A DNA stretch of 64,000 nucleotides, from positions 124,001 to 188,000 of the forward strand of contig WHUZ01000035.1 in NCBI GenBank assembly GCA_015179045.1, written 5' to 3'. Below the pieces are notes generated by a model. The model searched no databases. It worked only from the letters and a program-made list of their open reading frames with translations, and was not told where the DNA came from. The stretch is from Kalaharituber pfeilii. Lineage: Eukaryota; Ascomycota; Pezizomycetes; Pezizales; Pezizaceae. Numbering within the stretch: the stretch's first letter is position 1; each line of letters opens with the position of its first letter. This document shows, one piece after another, positions 21,801 to 34,098 of this stretch. A program made the translations under genes and the position numbers.

Positions 21801-24723
21801 CTTATACCGCTTGTCGTAGATAATGGGTTATAGGTACTATAATGATGGAGTGCATTCCGTTTCCTAAAGCTCTGACTCTGGTTGCAAACTAAGATTGATG
21901 AATAACTTTGATGGGATCTTTAGTCATAGGTCTATGAGACTTCCCCACTTTTTCCAAATTACATATTACGTTTACCAGCTGACTTCCATACCATTTAGGA
22001 AATGTCTGCAGCATCAAAAAATCAAGCTCAAATAACTGCTTATCATTCCCTTTTTAGAGTATTTCCACTTGATGCGATCATTTGATATTATACTCAAATA
22101 TCTCGCAATTGCGATCGCCCCATACATGTGGGAAATTCCAGCGACAATTCAAACAACAGGAAAAGCTAATTGCTGGAAGGCGATAAAGCTTGGATAAATA
22201 TTTTACCCCGTTCCTACAATATACCTTCTGCTTGAAATCTTACAGCACTCCGCCGATTCAAGTTCCTTTCTGATTCCTTACACTACACTTCACATGTGAC
22301 ACTATCATCTTCGGTTACATGAAGACTGGATACTGCTCTTTCAGCGCCTGCTCTCCTCATCTTACTTCTTTATTATGCTGTGGTTTGGGCAGCCTAGAAC
22401 CGATCCCGGATGGGCCTCCTACATTTAGGTGAACATTCAATTTCAGCTGGCGATTACTGGATATACCCGCAGGGACGACGGTTAGTAACAAGGGGATCTG
22501 AGCTGATTTGGGAGGCTAATACCAATTGAATTTCTCTTCAAGAGCCCGAGCATGGGACAAAATTGGATATTGAAACTCGAAATTGCCTTTTTTTGTCTAT
22601 TTCACCGGGAAGAGAGGATTCGTTCAGAGCTGCTCTATTTTCTACAGATTTTTTGAGCTGGGATTATCTGAGAATATCCTCGCCACCTGCTGCCATAACT
22701 CCATCCAAGCTCGGTTATTGCATTCTTTTAAAGCACGTTGCTCTCGTTTTCCTTTGAGTCTCAGTTTCACGCCAAGTTCACCAGCTGCTTTCTGTAGGCT
22801 GAACTAAATTCTGCAACAGAACACAATAAGAAGTCTCTATTACACTCTTACAGCTCCTTCTATCATCATGGATCCAGCGTATTCCATTCCATAACATTGG
22901 CATCCATAGCATGATTATCTATGCACCTATACCCTTATTTATCAACTCGCTTTCTACACTATTCTCACACTCTAGTCACCTTCATCATGGCATATAATTA
23001 TACCCGCATAGTCACTTAGTTCCTCCCTGGTCAAGCTCGTGTATGAATAACAAAACATCTAGTTAAACATGCAATTAACCATATTCTGTTCTTGAAGGCC
23101 CCTGCTGGATGAGTGAATGTGATGAAACGTGCCTGAGTACCTCATATGAAATGGATAGAATACGGAAGCCCCGTACGCACTGACTTGTTCTCGTTCCCAA
23201 CTACCCTGAATACTTATCCCGTATCTCGAGTTCCCTCTATTTACTAACAAGAGTTAAAGTTGTTTTTCTCTTTATTCAACGTTTGCATTTTGTACGGGGG
23301 ACGAATAGAAACGTACAATTGAATCGACTGTGAAAAGATGATGAGTATAACTCCTGGAATTGTTCCTCCAAGGGCTTATACATACATGTCACATCCACTT
23401 GCACCAAACATATCCCACTAACGAGTCGACTATTACCTTAATTTCATCCCATATCCCCTCCTCCCCACCATCAAGGGCATGCTCAAATATGGGAATACAT
23501 ATATCCATCTACTGTTTACTTCATCGAGTACTAGCAGCAACAACCCAGCATTGGTAATCGATTCCTCATATCATAGTTCTCCATCAGTATATACATAATC
23601 CTTTTTCCACAAACTCCATCCCACCACCCGCCAGCCACCTATTGTTCTTTTCCCCACTCATCATCCTTTAACAATACATCTTTCTCAATATATATTTTTT
23701 CTTTTGAACGTCTCGTCTTGTTCTGTTGATTGGATCTATAGGCAACAACCATCAATCATTTACCCCCACCCCTCCCCCAACCCAAAGAAAAAACCAAAAA
23801 AACAAAAAAACAAAAAAAACAAAAGAATAAACAAAAGAGTCAACACTTGCCCTGTACACCAACAGAACCAACGATACAAAAACCGTTTGACATATCGATA
23901 TCGTTATAGTAGAGACCATACCCAGCTCTTCAAATAATAAATCAGTTGTTCTCCTCGTGTCCAGACTCTATAATCAGTATACAAACACGCGTATTATATA
24001 TATATATCTTTTGCTTCATTTGTATTAAATATATACACAAGTTCCAGGTTCAACAATTATGATTATATTACCACAAGTTAATGCCGCAGGGGTTACATTG
24101 CTTACTTACCCTCTACTCTCCAACCCCCATGCCCCCATTCTCCAACCACCGCTCCCTATTACCACTCTGTGGTCTGGACTTATCATACCCTCCCTTCAAC
24201 TCACCACAAACAAGCAAAAAAAAAAAAAAAAAAAAAATACCAAATAGCACGACTTTTTCTCAATTTTTTTTCCCCTTCGGGCCTTTCATTACCCACCGCA
24301 CCCCACAAAGTTTTTTCAAGCATACTATCAACATCCCATACCATTCCACAAGAACCGTCACATTTCTCTCACCAATTCACAAATTTCACATTGCCCTCCT
24401 TCTTCCTTCCTTCCTTCCATTCCCCAAACTTCCCCAAACTATCCCCACCAAATCCACACTATCCCAATTAAATAAATCGATAGTGTAGATTTACACAACT
24501 CAAATAAAAAGTATCAAAATCAAAACAAAAAATAAAAAACATAAAATAAAATAAGAACGCCTTATGCTCCATTTATAACAATACAGAGGAAAAGAAAAAA
24601 TGAAAACGTAGAGGTGGAAAAAAAGACATATAACACACGACATCTTGCTTGGATGTCAATGACAACATGCCCTCCCATGAGTTACTCTTCCTACACCTCT
24701 CAGATGCTACACCATACCTCAAT
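15808..24723. other. Gene-free stretch of about 8.9 kb
   Basis: The first few hundred bases are the kinase promoter and the last ~200 the TAF4 3' flank. In between, frames are short (under about 140 codons), often disrupted, and lack recognisable domains on either strand. Short protein-like islands around 16720-17330 and 19230-19710 could be relics, but I cannot name them. One strong hairpin is listed separately at 20422-20488. From 22.8 to 24.6 kb the DNA is AT-rich with A tracts. Confidence 0.45.
20422..20488. repeat. 27-bp near-perfect inverted repeat (hairpin)
   Basis: The left arm 20422-20448 and right arm 20462-20488 are reverse complements at 26 of 27 positions, with a 13-nt loop. The single difference would form a G-U pair in RNA of one orientation. 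Both arms contain CCAATACTTTCT or its complement. It lies in gene-free DNA. Confidence 0.85.
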
Positions 24724-26088
24724 TCATTTCATCTTTAGATACGCCTTCACCACCGCTTTCCTCTCCCTTCCATCCCCCTCCAACGCTCTCGCCCAATCCC
24801 TAATCTGCACACCTAACCCTTTTTCCCCATCCTCCCTCCACTCCCCAATCCTCTTCCCCCACACACTCAATACATCCGGCGCCACTCCTGGAGTCACCGC
24901 ACCATCTCCGGCTGAATTCACCCTACTCAATCCTCCTCCCACTCCCGGACTCCCTGGCGCAGACGCTCCTCCACCCAGCCCTCCTGTGGCCCCTGCTGTC
25001 ATCCACGCATACCTCTTCTTCTTCCCCCCAAACGTCCCCCCAAGCCCCATCATCATTGCGGCCGTTGTGTTTGCAGCCCTGTGCGCCACCGCCTCCTGGA
25101 ACCTCGTATCCTGCTGCTTCTTATTTTCTTTCGCCGTCATCTTCTTGCTGGTTGGTTCCGGTGCAATATCTGCTGCTGGCGTAGGGGGTCCCGAAATGTC
25201 TCCCTGGGATGCAGAGGGGGTAGAGGGATCGTTAGGGTTTGCTGCGGAGCTTTTCAGAGATTTCTGGTGTAAGCGCTGGGTTTCGGCTTGGAGTTCTTGT
25301 TGAGCGAGCATGCGGAGGGCGCGGGCGGTTTCGTTGGCGATGGAGGTCGTGGTGACAGTTATGGGGCGAGAGAGTGAGGGGTTGGAGAAAGTGGAGAAGG
25401 AGCCTGAAAGACGCTGTATGTTAGCAATTGCAAAAGTGACAAAATTAGGAGAGAAGGTGAAAAACCTACGTTTTAGCGGATTATGTGCTAACGGGCTTCC
25501 TAGAGCGTCGCCTTCAGCGTTTACTATGCTCTGATGCTTATCCCCTCCCTTCACATAAGGCCCCCACTCCCCCGAGATCATCCCGGTTCCTACTCTTCGT
25601 TGCCTTGCCAATACGATACTCCTTGTAACCAGTCCTGCTAAACGCTCTCTCATCGCTAAGCTCAAAAATGTCGTGATATCCTGAGAAACCATCCCCATGG
25701 CACCCTGCTGCTGCTGCTGCTGCCCTACTCCTAACGTCATATTGTGTTCTCTCGCCTTTGCCCGTATCTTGCTCTGCAGCACTCTGATGTTCAAGAAGGG
25801 ATTCAGCGCATGGTTGGCTTTCAATTCCGCTGCTTTCCGCAGGTTCATCGACTCTGCCGCATTGGCTCCAGGGATGGCATGGCTCGGCATTACTAGATGG
25901 GCTTCTTCTTCCTTGAGGTCGATTCCCGCGGAGGCAAGCGCGTCTGCTAGTTCGTTTGTGTCTGTAGGTTTCATGGCTGGCCCACGCCTGCGCCGCCCTG
26001 CTGTGAGGCGGTGGAGGGGCGGCATGGACGTTTGAGCGCATTGCGGTTGGTGTCGAGGGTGAGGGAGTGAACGACTGGTGGGGGACAC
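24724..26088 (-). CDS. TAF4: TAF4, TFIID subunit 4
   Basis: Two exons (26088-25470 and 25403-24724) give 432 residues. The 66-nt intron has a GTAGGT donor and a TTTCAG acceptor. The TAF4 C-terminal domain begins with KPTDTNELADALASAGIDLK and includes NPFLNIRVLQSKIRAKA, a Gln-rich loop, FLSLAMRERLAGLV, an Ala/Gln-rich helix near RALRMLAQQELQAE, and the conserved end VKAYLKMK. TAF4 pairs with TAF12 inside TFIID and supports promoter recognition by RNA polymerase II. The start is uncertain. The frame used is open to 26088, but more plausible Pro/Ser-rich TAF4-like segments upstream (from an ATG at 26204) lie in other frames and would need several one-base changes to join. The gene is divergent from SPT20, which codes for a SAGA subunit. 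Confidence 0.85.
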   Translation of the reverse strand: MSPTSRSLPHPRHQPQCAQTSMPPLHRLTAGRRRRGPAMKPTDTNELADALASAGIDLKEEEAHLVMPSHAIPGANAAESMNLRKAAELKANHALNPFLNIRVLQSKIRAKAREHNMTLGVGQQQQQQGAMGMVSQDITTFLSLAMRERLAGLVTRSIVLARQRRVGTGMISGEWGPYVKGGDKHQSIVNAEGDALGSPLAHNPLKRRFFTFSPNFVTFAIANIQRLSGSFSTFSNPSLSRPITVTTTSIANETARALRMLAQQELQAETQRLHQKSLKSSAANPNDPSTPSASQGDISGPPTPAADIAPEPTSKKMTAKENKKQQDTRFQEAVAHRAANTTAAMMMGLGGTFGGKKKRYAWMTAGATGGLGGGASAPGSPGVGGGLSRVNSAGDGAVTPGVAPDVLSVWGKRIGEWREDGEKGLGVQIRDWARALEGDGRERKAVVKAYLKMK

Positions 26089-26386
26089 TGGTGAGGGAGA
26101 CTGCGGGTATGGAGATTGTAACTTGGCCTCTTAGCTGCTTGCTGGGCGTATGCAGGGGGCGCGGGCGAAGAGGGCGGAGGGGAGAAAGAGGATGCTGGTG
26201 GCATGATCCTGCTGCTGGTGCAACTGCCGCTGCTGTGTTGGGCAGAGGCGTAGGGCTGAATGTAGGTCTGCTGCGTTCGGGGACCGAGTTAGCGGGGTGG
26301 GAGCCAGAGGCAGAGACGCAGCATGGAGGTGGGCGTGCTGGGCGTTTCCCCCTTGGGGACCTGCAGCCTGTTGAGGAAGGTGGCCT

Positions 26387-26441
<55 letters not shown>

Positions 26442-28061
26442 GCTGGGTGGGGCAGGTGCGAGCTGCTGGCTGGCTGGCAGGCTGGCGAGCGAGTCAGAGG
26501 TCCTCCTGCGTCTGTCTGGCTGATGGGGGGGGGGCCGACCTGTGCGTGCGAAAGGCGGGGGGGGGTGGGGAAGCGTGGACGCGCGCTGCGCTAGGTGCGT
26601 ATACGTCGAGCGTCGTGCGGGGGACGGACGGCACTGGGGGGGCGGGCTGCGGCGAGCGTGGGCGGGGGAGATATGGGCCGTCCGGCGAAGCTGGCTTGCT
26701 GGGCGGGCGGGCGGGCGGGCGGTGGCGGGCTCGTGACTGGCGGCCGCGTCGGGCTGCGTGGGGCGCTTGGCTTGGGTCTGCTGCTGCTGGGTGCGCAGAC
26801 AGCAGCGGGCTCCGCGCGGGCCTGCTGGTGCCCTGGGGCGCGGCGGGCGCGGGCGCCGTGTCTCTGTGGCGCTCTCCGCCGCCAAGCCGCGCCGCCACGC
26901 TGGCGCGCTTACGTAACGCGGCGCCGCGATGGGGCCGGAGGTGCTGAGCACGCAGAGCGCAGCGCCTGCCCTTGGCCGGGGACCAGCACAGCACGCACGC
27001 GCGAGAGCAGCGCCCGCCCCGCGGAGAAGCCTGACAGCCGCCGAAGGGCCCCGTCCCCGCGCCCCCAGCCGCGCACCCCGCGACCGGCCGCCCGCTGCGC
27101 CGGCACAGGCGACGACGAGCACGCGGCGCCGCGCCCTCCGCGAGCCCCTGCCGCCGGCTGCCAACCCTGCAGCTGACTGTTCCACCGGCCGCCATCGCAG
27201 TGCAGCCGCGAGCACGAGCGAGCGTCGACGCCGGACTGACCGCCGCCGACCGGACTGACGACCGCACGCCGAACCACGCCCGCCCGCCCGCCCGCCGCCG
27301 CCGTCCGCCCCCGTCCGCCCCAGCCCCCCCCGCGAGCCCCGGCAGCAGCACCGTCCGCCGTCCGCCGCACGCAGCGCCCGCCGCCAGCGCAGCCCCATCG
27401 CCCGCCGCCTCCCCCCCCCCCCACGTCGGCTCCCCCCCCCCCCAATTGTGCACCGCAGTCGAGCTTGCGCCCTCTCGGTCGGAGCGATAAAGAATAAAAA
27501 AAAAAGGAAAGAAAGAAACACAAAAGATAATAACAGCAGACGCGGCGCGGTCGCTGCTGCCTGGACGCTGTTCGTCACCAGCACATCCGTCCCGTCCCGC
27601 CCTGGCACCCCGTCGCGGCACCGCAGCAGCAGTAAGCGGTCGCTCGCTGGTGCTTCCCACGTACCTGCACCGCACGGCTAGACACATCCTCACCACGCAG
27701 CTCCGCAAGTGCACCGCCGCCTGCTCTCCGCACCGCAGCGCCCTCCCCCCCACACCCCCCCCCATCGTCCCGCCCCAGTGCCCGCCACCCGCACTCAAAT
27801 ACTCACATAAAATACACCCCCCCCACCCCCCCCCCGCATCGCCTCACTGACTACCACCCCTACACGCTGTCGCTCATTGCTCCGCGGGTGCGCTGCTCGG
27901 CCCCCCCCCCCCCGGCTGGTTTCCCTCCAGGCCGGCACGTCGCCAGTAGGTAGCCTGAATCCCGTCCAAGGCGCCCCGCCTCGAACTCTCAAAGGACCAA
28001 CTGTGCTCCCTTCTCCAAACTCAACCAATCCACTCGCTACACCCTCCACCACCACCCCAAC
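26089..28061. promoter_or_regulatory. GC-rich divergent promoter region of TAF4 and SPT20
   Basis: About 1.9 kb of very GC-rich DNA with many C or G runs separates the two divergent coactivator genes. The minus-strand side (to 26204) probably still encodes the true TAF4 N-terminus. Large overlapping frames on both strands at 26289-27798 are Pro/Ala/Arg/Gly low complexity and are expected by chance in such DNA. A promoter role for both genes is inferred from position. Confidence 0.55.
26387..26440. repeat. 54-nt G homopolymer
   Basis: An unbroken run of 54 G on the plus strand, which would read as polyproline on the minus strand. It lies 183 bp upstream of the ATG at 26204. True length cannot be trusted from an assembly. 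Confidence 0.8.
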
Positions 28062-30626
28062 ATGGCTACACAAGCGTCGCCAGGCACCAGCAGCGTGCTG
28101 CCGCGCATCAAGATAAACCCAAAGCCAGCTCCGCTCTCCTCCGCCGCAAAGCATCCTCCTCGGCCGCTCAGCAAGTCCAACTCAGTCCAGCTACCAAACA
28201 CACCGCACAAACCAAGCCCGTCGCCAACGGCTGCTTCAGCAGGGGGTGGGAAAGCTTCCGAACGACGCAAATCCGCAAACATGAATGCTGCTGGGCCGGG
28301 AAGGGGCAAGACAAAGCCAGGTGTGGTTGATGCCACGAGGAAGGCCACCGGAGACTCTGTGCATTCCATAAAGACCCAGCCGACTGAAGGGGAGGTAGAT
28401 GTGTTGACTGCAGGTCAGCATTTGCCGGTACGGGAAAACACCTCTCAATCATTTGCACCATGTCACATGACTTGATGCAGTTCCGTTCTGAACCATGATG
28501 CATGAGACGTTCCGCTGCTAACTTTTCTTATTCTCCTCTTATAGCAGAAATCGTCTCCTCAGCCATATGGTGTGTTTTACTTCTCATCTATTACACCCTT
28601 GCAACCAACACAATCTATAAAATCTGAAAATGAGTGTTAAGACAAGCGCCCAAATAGCCGTGCTAACGAGCTCACTGTTTGTATAGTACGAACAACAAGC
28701 TACATTCTCCAAAAGTACAGAGGTCACAAACCAAGTTTAGAATTACATCTACATCCAATGTATTTTCAATTTGAAGGTCAGGATGGAAGCTTCAGCTATA
28801 ATAGTCCTATGAGGGTAAAACCCACTCTTACCTAAATTTTTTTTTTTTTTTTTTTTTCGCTGTTTCAGAATTCAATACTAACATCATCCTCTGCCATTCT
28901 CCTAGTCGCTTCTCGAATATATACGAAATGAGACTATACCCCCAGAAGCTGTAGAAGAGTTTCAAGATAAGGGAATACCATACTATGAGGGTAAGGAGGA
29001 ACCTTGTTAAATCCCTGTTTACAAAAGATTGAACTAATTGCTTTTCTTTTTCCAAATCGCAGGATGCTTAATCGTCCGGGTATACGACCACCGATCAAGC
29101 GCAGCAGCTGCAAACAAAGATTCGGTACAGAATGGGCAGCAAATTCTGGCGTCAATTCATAATCAAAATGAATACCTCACTCCATCACCATTTGTACCAC
29201 ATCCCATGAAAGATCCCTCGGATGCTACCAAGCAGGCGGATGGAGCTCAAGTCACGAAGCCTGCGGAAACCGCTAGCTCAGAAAATCAAGTATCTAAACC
29301 GAGGGTGTTTATGACAGTACTTCATCCAACTCCTGCCTCACTACATGCGGAAATCCAGATACTTGCATCGACTCCCATTCATTCAAGATCCAATTCAATT
29401 TCAAGAATCAATGCCCAATCAACTACTGCAACGCCTACATCTGCAGTGCCTCCCACACTCCTTACAATTAATACATCACAAGCGCTACGTCCTGCGAAGA
29501 GGCAAAAGATGCTGCTGGATGACAAAACTGCAATTCCCTTTGAAGCTGCCTACCTTCAATTCGCCAATTCCTCCTTAATACTAGCGCCGGCAAGCACTCC
29601 AGAGCAGGCACACAAAATCCTGAATGCGCTACGGCATCCTGCTCACAACGCTCCACCGCCGAAGCCCAAGACAAGGAAGCGGACTACAGCGGAGCTTGCT
29701 GCAGACGAAGCCCAAGCAGCGGAAGAAGAACGATTATTGCTCATTATGGACGAAAGACATCAGCCTGCCGCGGCTGGTGGTGCACCTACATCTGCTGTTG
29801 CTACCACCGAGAGTGGTACCGGTGGCACATTTGAGTCTACTTGCAAGAGATTCAAGTTCATTGAACAGATAAAAGCTAAAAAGGCCGAGGAGAAGCGGCT
29901 TGCGGAGCAGCAAAGGTTGAAAGAATCTAATAATGCGGCAGCGGCGAATGCGAAAGCCAGCGCGGACCTCGAAAGGAGGAATAGGGAGGCAAGGGACAAG
30001 CAAATAAGAGCGCAGCAAATAGCTGCTGTAGCGATGTTGGGGAAAGACATGCCGCTATCTTCGGGAGTGTTACAAGGTGTACGAGGGATGGTTCAACAAC
30101 ACCAAATGCAACAAGAAGCTGCCGCCCAAGCAGCTCAGCAGGCAGCACAACAGCAACAAGCGCAGAGTCAGCCACAGCAGCCTCAACCAATACAGCAGCA
30201 GCAGCAAGAACAACCACAGCAGCCGCCACAGCAACAGCAACAGCAGCAGCTTCAACAGCCTCAGCAGCCTCAGCAAGCCCAGCAGCCCCAACAAGCTCCA
30301 CAGGCTCAGGCGTCCCAACAGCTTCAACAGGCACAGCAGGCGCAATCTCAGCCACAGCAGCAACCTCAGTCCCAGCAACCTCAAATACCGGGGCAGATGC
30401 AGTTCAATTCCAATATGCAGCCTGCGATACCCCAGCAACAGCAGCAGCAACCACAGCAGCAACCAGCACAGGCTTCCAGCCCTGCTATGTCAATGCAGCC
30501 TCCTCAACAGCCCCAGAATCAAGCACAACAACGCCACTCCCCACCGCAACAGAATGTGCAGCAACCACATGCTCATCCACAGCAGCCGCAAGCTGCTATG
30601 CCAAACCAGGCAATGATGCGGCCGAT

Positions 30627-30666
<40 letters not shown>

Positions 30667-31773
30667 CAACAGGCTCGTGTAGGCCAAGCCGGCTCTCCTC
30701 AACTTGTTCATTCCCAAATGGCGGCGGCCCAGCGTCAGCACCAATTGCAACAGCAACAGCAGCTACAACAGCAGCAACAGCAACAACAACAGCAGCAGCA
30801 ACAGCAGGCGCAGCAAAGCCAGACCCCACGAATGACTGCTGCCTCGCCAAATCTCGCTCAAAGGAACCCGAATCTGGGGCAGGGTCAGCACCAAGTGCAG
30901 CAGCAATTACGGGCACGCACCGCTACCCCTCAACCTGGCCTTCAACAGCCCCACTCCATTGCTCCACATCAATCTCCGGCCCTTGCTGCTTCACAGCCCA
31001 TATCGCTACAGGGTTCTCCGCATATGTCTGCACAGCATGCCCATCAAATGCAACAACTTGCTAGCGCTGCGGCCGCAAAAGGACACCCCAATATCAAACC
31101 CAACCCTAACGGCACCATGACTACTCCGCAGCAGCACCCAATCCAGCAACAGTCTCCGCCCATGTCAATGGCTACCCCAAGCCCGAACATGATTTCGAAC
31201 GGGCAACGAACACTGCAAACAGCCAATCGCGCACAATCGTACATCAAGTCGCTCCAACAGCAACGTCCTGGTGCGATTATGCATCCTGGTCAACACCAGC
31301 AGTTCACCCAAGCACAGCTGCAGCATCTACAAGCCCAAGCTGCCCAATTTGCTGCCGGAGGGCAAGGCCAAGCCGTCATGTCGAACCAATTTCAAGATCT
31401 CGGTTACCCAATAGGCGGAATTGGACGTGGTGCACAAACGCAACACGTCCATGCCCCACAGCAACTGACCCCGCAGCAGCAACAACACTTGCAGCAACAG
31501 CAGCAGCAACAGCAGCAAATTCAGCAGATGCAACAGCACCTTGCTGGTATGCAGAGCGCGGCGGGCATGGCGGGGATGAATGGGATGCAAATACAGGGTA
31601 TGCAAGGGATGCCGGTGAATGGCATGCCAGGGATGATGATGATGGGGGGAATGGGCAATATAGTACCCATGGGAGGTGTAAACGGGGCTATGAATGGAGC
31701 AATGAATGGGGGTATGAACGTTGGGATGATGAATATGATGAATGGAATGGGGGGGAGGGGGAGGGGGACCTGA
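28062..31773 (+). CDS. SPT20: SPT20, SAGA complex subunit
   Basis: Five exons (28062-28427, 28545-28569, 28687-28814, 28906-28990, 29063-31773) join in frame to 1104 residues. Exon 1 is a basic, Ser/Pro-rich N-terminus. The Spt20 domain spans the small exons: SYILQKYRGHKPSLELHLHP, then DGSFSYNSPMRSLLEYIRNE, then PYYEGCLIVRVYDHRS. It continues with a nuclear-type basic RPAKRQK and LDDKTAIPFEAAYLQF. The second exon is only 25 nt. After a charged coiled-coil-like segment near EKRLAEQQRLKES comes about 500 residues of Gln-rich sequence with long CAG/CAA runs. The tail is Met/Gly-rich and ends GRGRGT. Spt20 is needed for SAGA integrity and links activators to the complex. The start ATG sits in an AACATGGC context. 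The exon structure is inferred from splice signals and family motifs. Confidence 0.9.
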
Positions 31774-33235
31774 TTGAAGAAAGAGTGGAAGGTAAATGAG
31801 GGAAAATTGAAAATGGGAAAGGGTAATAATAAATTTATGTTCTGCCTTCGCTCCGAAGGTGGTGTGGGGCATTCATACACTTGGGCTTGTGTTTTGATTT
31901 TTTTCTTTCATTTATATTTTCGTGGTACACTGGATTCAGGAGTTCTTCTCTTCATTTTTATCGTTTTACAAATTTCTCTTGTGTATTTTTTTCCCTCCTT
32001 GATTTTCTGCTTCAACTTGGTTTTCGGGTTATTCTGATTTTACCGAGAGATAAATGGGTATTGTGGCGTTACCCTGAAGAAAGTTCAGATTCCAGCTCAT
32101 CCTCCTTTACCCCCACTCACCTCTCTCTGCTAATACACATTCATATGTCCTCTATACATACAACCTTTTCCTTCTTTCTCTGTTGTTCTTGCCTTACTTG
32201 TGTACCTTTCTTTTTGGGCGGCCATTTCTATTTCACCTGTTAAATTACTTTATTTGTTTAAACTGCGGGTTTATTAAATCTTTGTTTTGTGCCTTTTTTA
32301 TCTGTCGAAAATCTCAAATTAATGAATGCATAGGCGTTGTGTTTTTTGTGTTTGAGTTACGTTTTGTGCTTTGATCAATCGTTGCAAAGTATGTCCTTTC
32401 ATGTTTTGTTTTTTTTGTGTTGTAAATGTGTATGAAGTTCCAATGAGCGAGTTGAGAAAAGTGAAAAGAGGGTGCGATGTGGGTCGGAATATAGTGTATG
32501 ATGTGTATGCGTATGGGGAGACTCTATGGCGGGGAGGGATAATCCTGTTTTTTTTTGCTTTCTCACAAGCTTTTATCTATCGATTCTTAAATGTTTTGTG
32601 TGAGAGTAATACTTAGTTTCTTTGTTAAATATACAAAGGGAATATATATATATTCTTCTTGAAGGAAAGAAGGGAGAAATAACTTATGAATTGATATGTA
32701 AGGGATGGGGAAAGTAATATGTAAGTATTGGGAGCAATGGTAACTGTAATGGTTTGTGCAGCGGAGCTTCGAGGCATTGAAAAGGCTTTCTCCTCATTCT
32801 AGTTAATACAGTACCCCCCACCCCAACACTCTCAGAATCACCATTTTCGATCTCTTAACCATCTCCCACTCTCTGCCAAAGAACAAACTTCGCCCTGCAC
32901 CTCCCCGCCACTGGGGATTTTTTTTTTTTTTTTGTTTTTGTTTGGCAATAAAGTCCATGCCGAGGAATATTGATCCTCCATAAAATGCGACTTCGGATAG
33001 AGACCTCTAAGCAATCTCGCCTCGACTGCTTTTCTTAACGATAAAAAAAGGTCACTCGTCTAGAAGTATTCAGCTAAGTCGATTCTTATTGTTCACGGGG
33101 TCGAGACAGTTATACTTGGTGGAAGGGTAAGGTTACTGTGGAGACGCAAGAGTCTACTACAAATGGGCAGCTCGGTTATTCACAAGCAACGACTGTTGGG
33201 GAGAAATTCCGGAGACTTGCAGTTCGTATATAAAA
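31774..33235. other. 3' flank of SPT20, no gene
   Basis: T-rich DNA that should contain the SPT20 3' untranslated region and poly(A) site. Frames are short and hydrophobic owing to T-richness. No further gene is supported. Confidence 0.45.
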
Positions 33236-33237
33236 TA

Positions 33238-33937
33238 TGTGCCGGGCCACTCGTAACAGTGATTCAGTCAGCACTGGTCCCGCGGCCTACACAGTGCCTA
33301 CACTACATGCCCACTACACGCGTACTCTACAGTTAAGTTCGAACCAAACCAAAACTGCCGTTAAGAATGCGGATAACTGCTTAAAAAAAAAAAAAAAAAT
33401 AACTTGTTGGAAATATGAATTAACACTTCCTTTGTGAGCAAAAAAAAAAAAGACCTGTCTTGAATTAAAATTCCTGAGACTGTAACCCCTCTTTGAAGCG
33501 AAAAGTCCTCTGCTATACAGTAGTTAAAAAAAAAAAAAAAAAAAAACACTCTTCAGCGAAGTACTGTACTTTCTCCCTAGCGGAATGCTTTCTCTTCAGC
33601 GAAATCCCCCATTCCATTGAGGTATTCTTTTATGGCAAATTGTAGAGAATCATACTAAACTACATATGTTTGAATGAAGATTCAGAAAATATTAAAAGCA
33701 TGTAACTGCCAAAGGATAGAGTGTATGAGTAAATAAATGTGCAAAATAAACAAATACTCTGGAGAGGTGAACAAAATCTCAGGTATAGTAATGTGGCAAC
33801 TGCAATAATTTAGCGATCAACCATTATTGTTTGTAGGTCAATACAAGTCGTACAAATACACTTGTTGTAAACGGTAGTGTTACTGAGTAGCTCGGACAAG
33901 TGGTAACTGGAACGTTTGTTACGAATGGCCCGGCACA
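33238..33937. mobile_element. Putative TA-flanked MITE, 700 bp
   Basis: Terminal inverted repeats of 21 bp (33238-33258 and 33917-33937) begin TGTGCCGGGCCA and differ at one position (C/T). Both ends are flanked by TA (33236-33237 and 33938-33939), the target duplication expected of Tc1/mariner-type elements. The interior has no coding capacity and holds two A runs (about 33382-33397 and 33527-33546). It is most likely a non-autonomous element. A chance inverted repeat of this quality is unlikely, but no second copy is seen in the window. Confidence 0.65.
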
Positions 33938-33939
33938 TA

Positions 33940-34054
33940 TATAAACCAACTACCAATGTTTCGATCAAACCATTCTAGGCATCCTTCCCAAGTAGTCTTA
34001 TCGTATACCCCTACCTCCGCAACTTTCAGTATTTTCATCAACACATACCGTGGT

Positions 34055-34098
<44 letters not shown>

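Noticed and set aside
24614..25303. 229-codon plus-strand frame
   Set aside because: Antisense to the TAF4 second exon; composition is a shadow of that gene.
26289..27798. Large minus-strand frames (434-439 codons) and plus-strand frames in the GC-rich intergene
   Set aside because: They are low-complexity Pro/Ala/Arg/Gly, overlap each other on both strands, and arise because stop codons are rare in such GC-rich DNA. They also include polyproline from the 54-G run.
30070..30916. Leu- or Val/Ala-rich minus-strand frames opposite SPT20
   Set aside because: Direct complements of CAG/CAA repeats; not genes.
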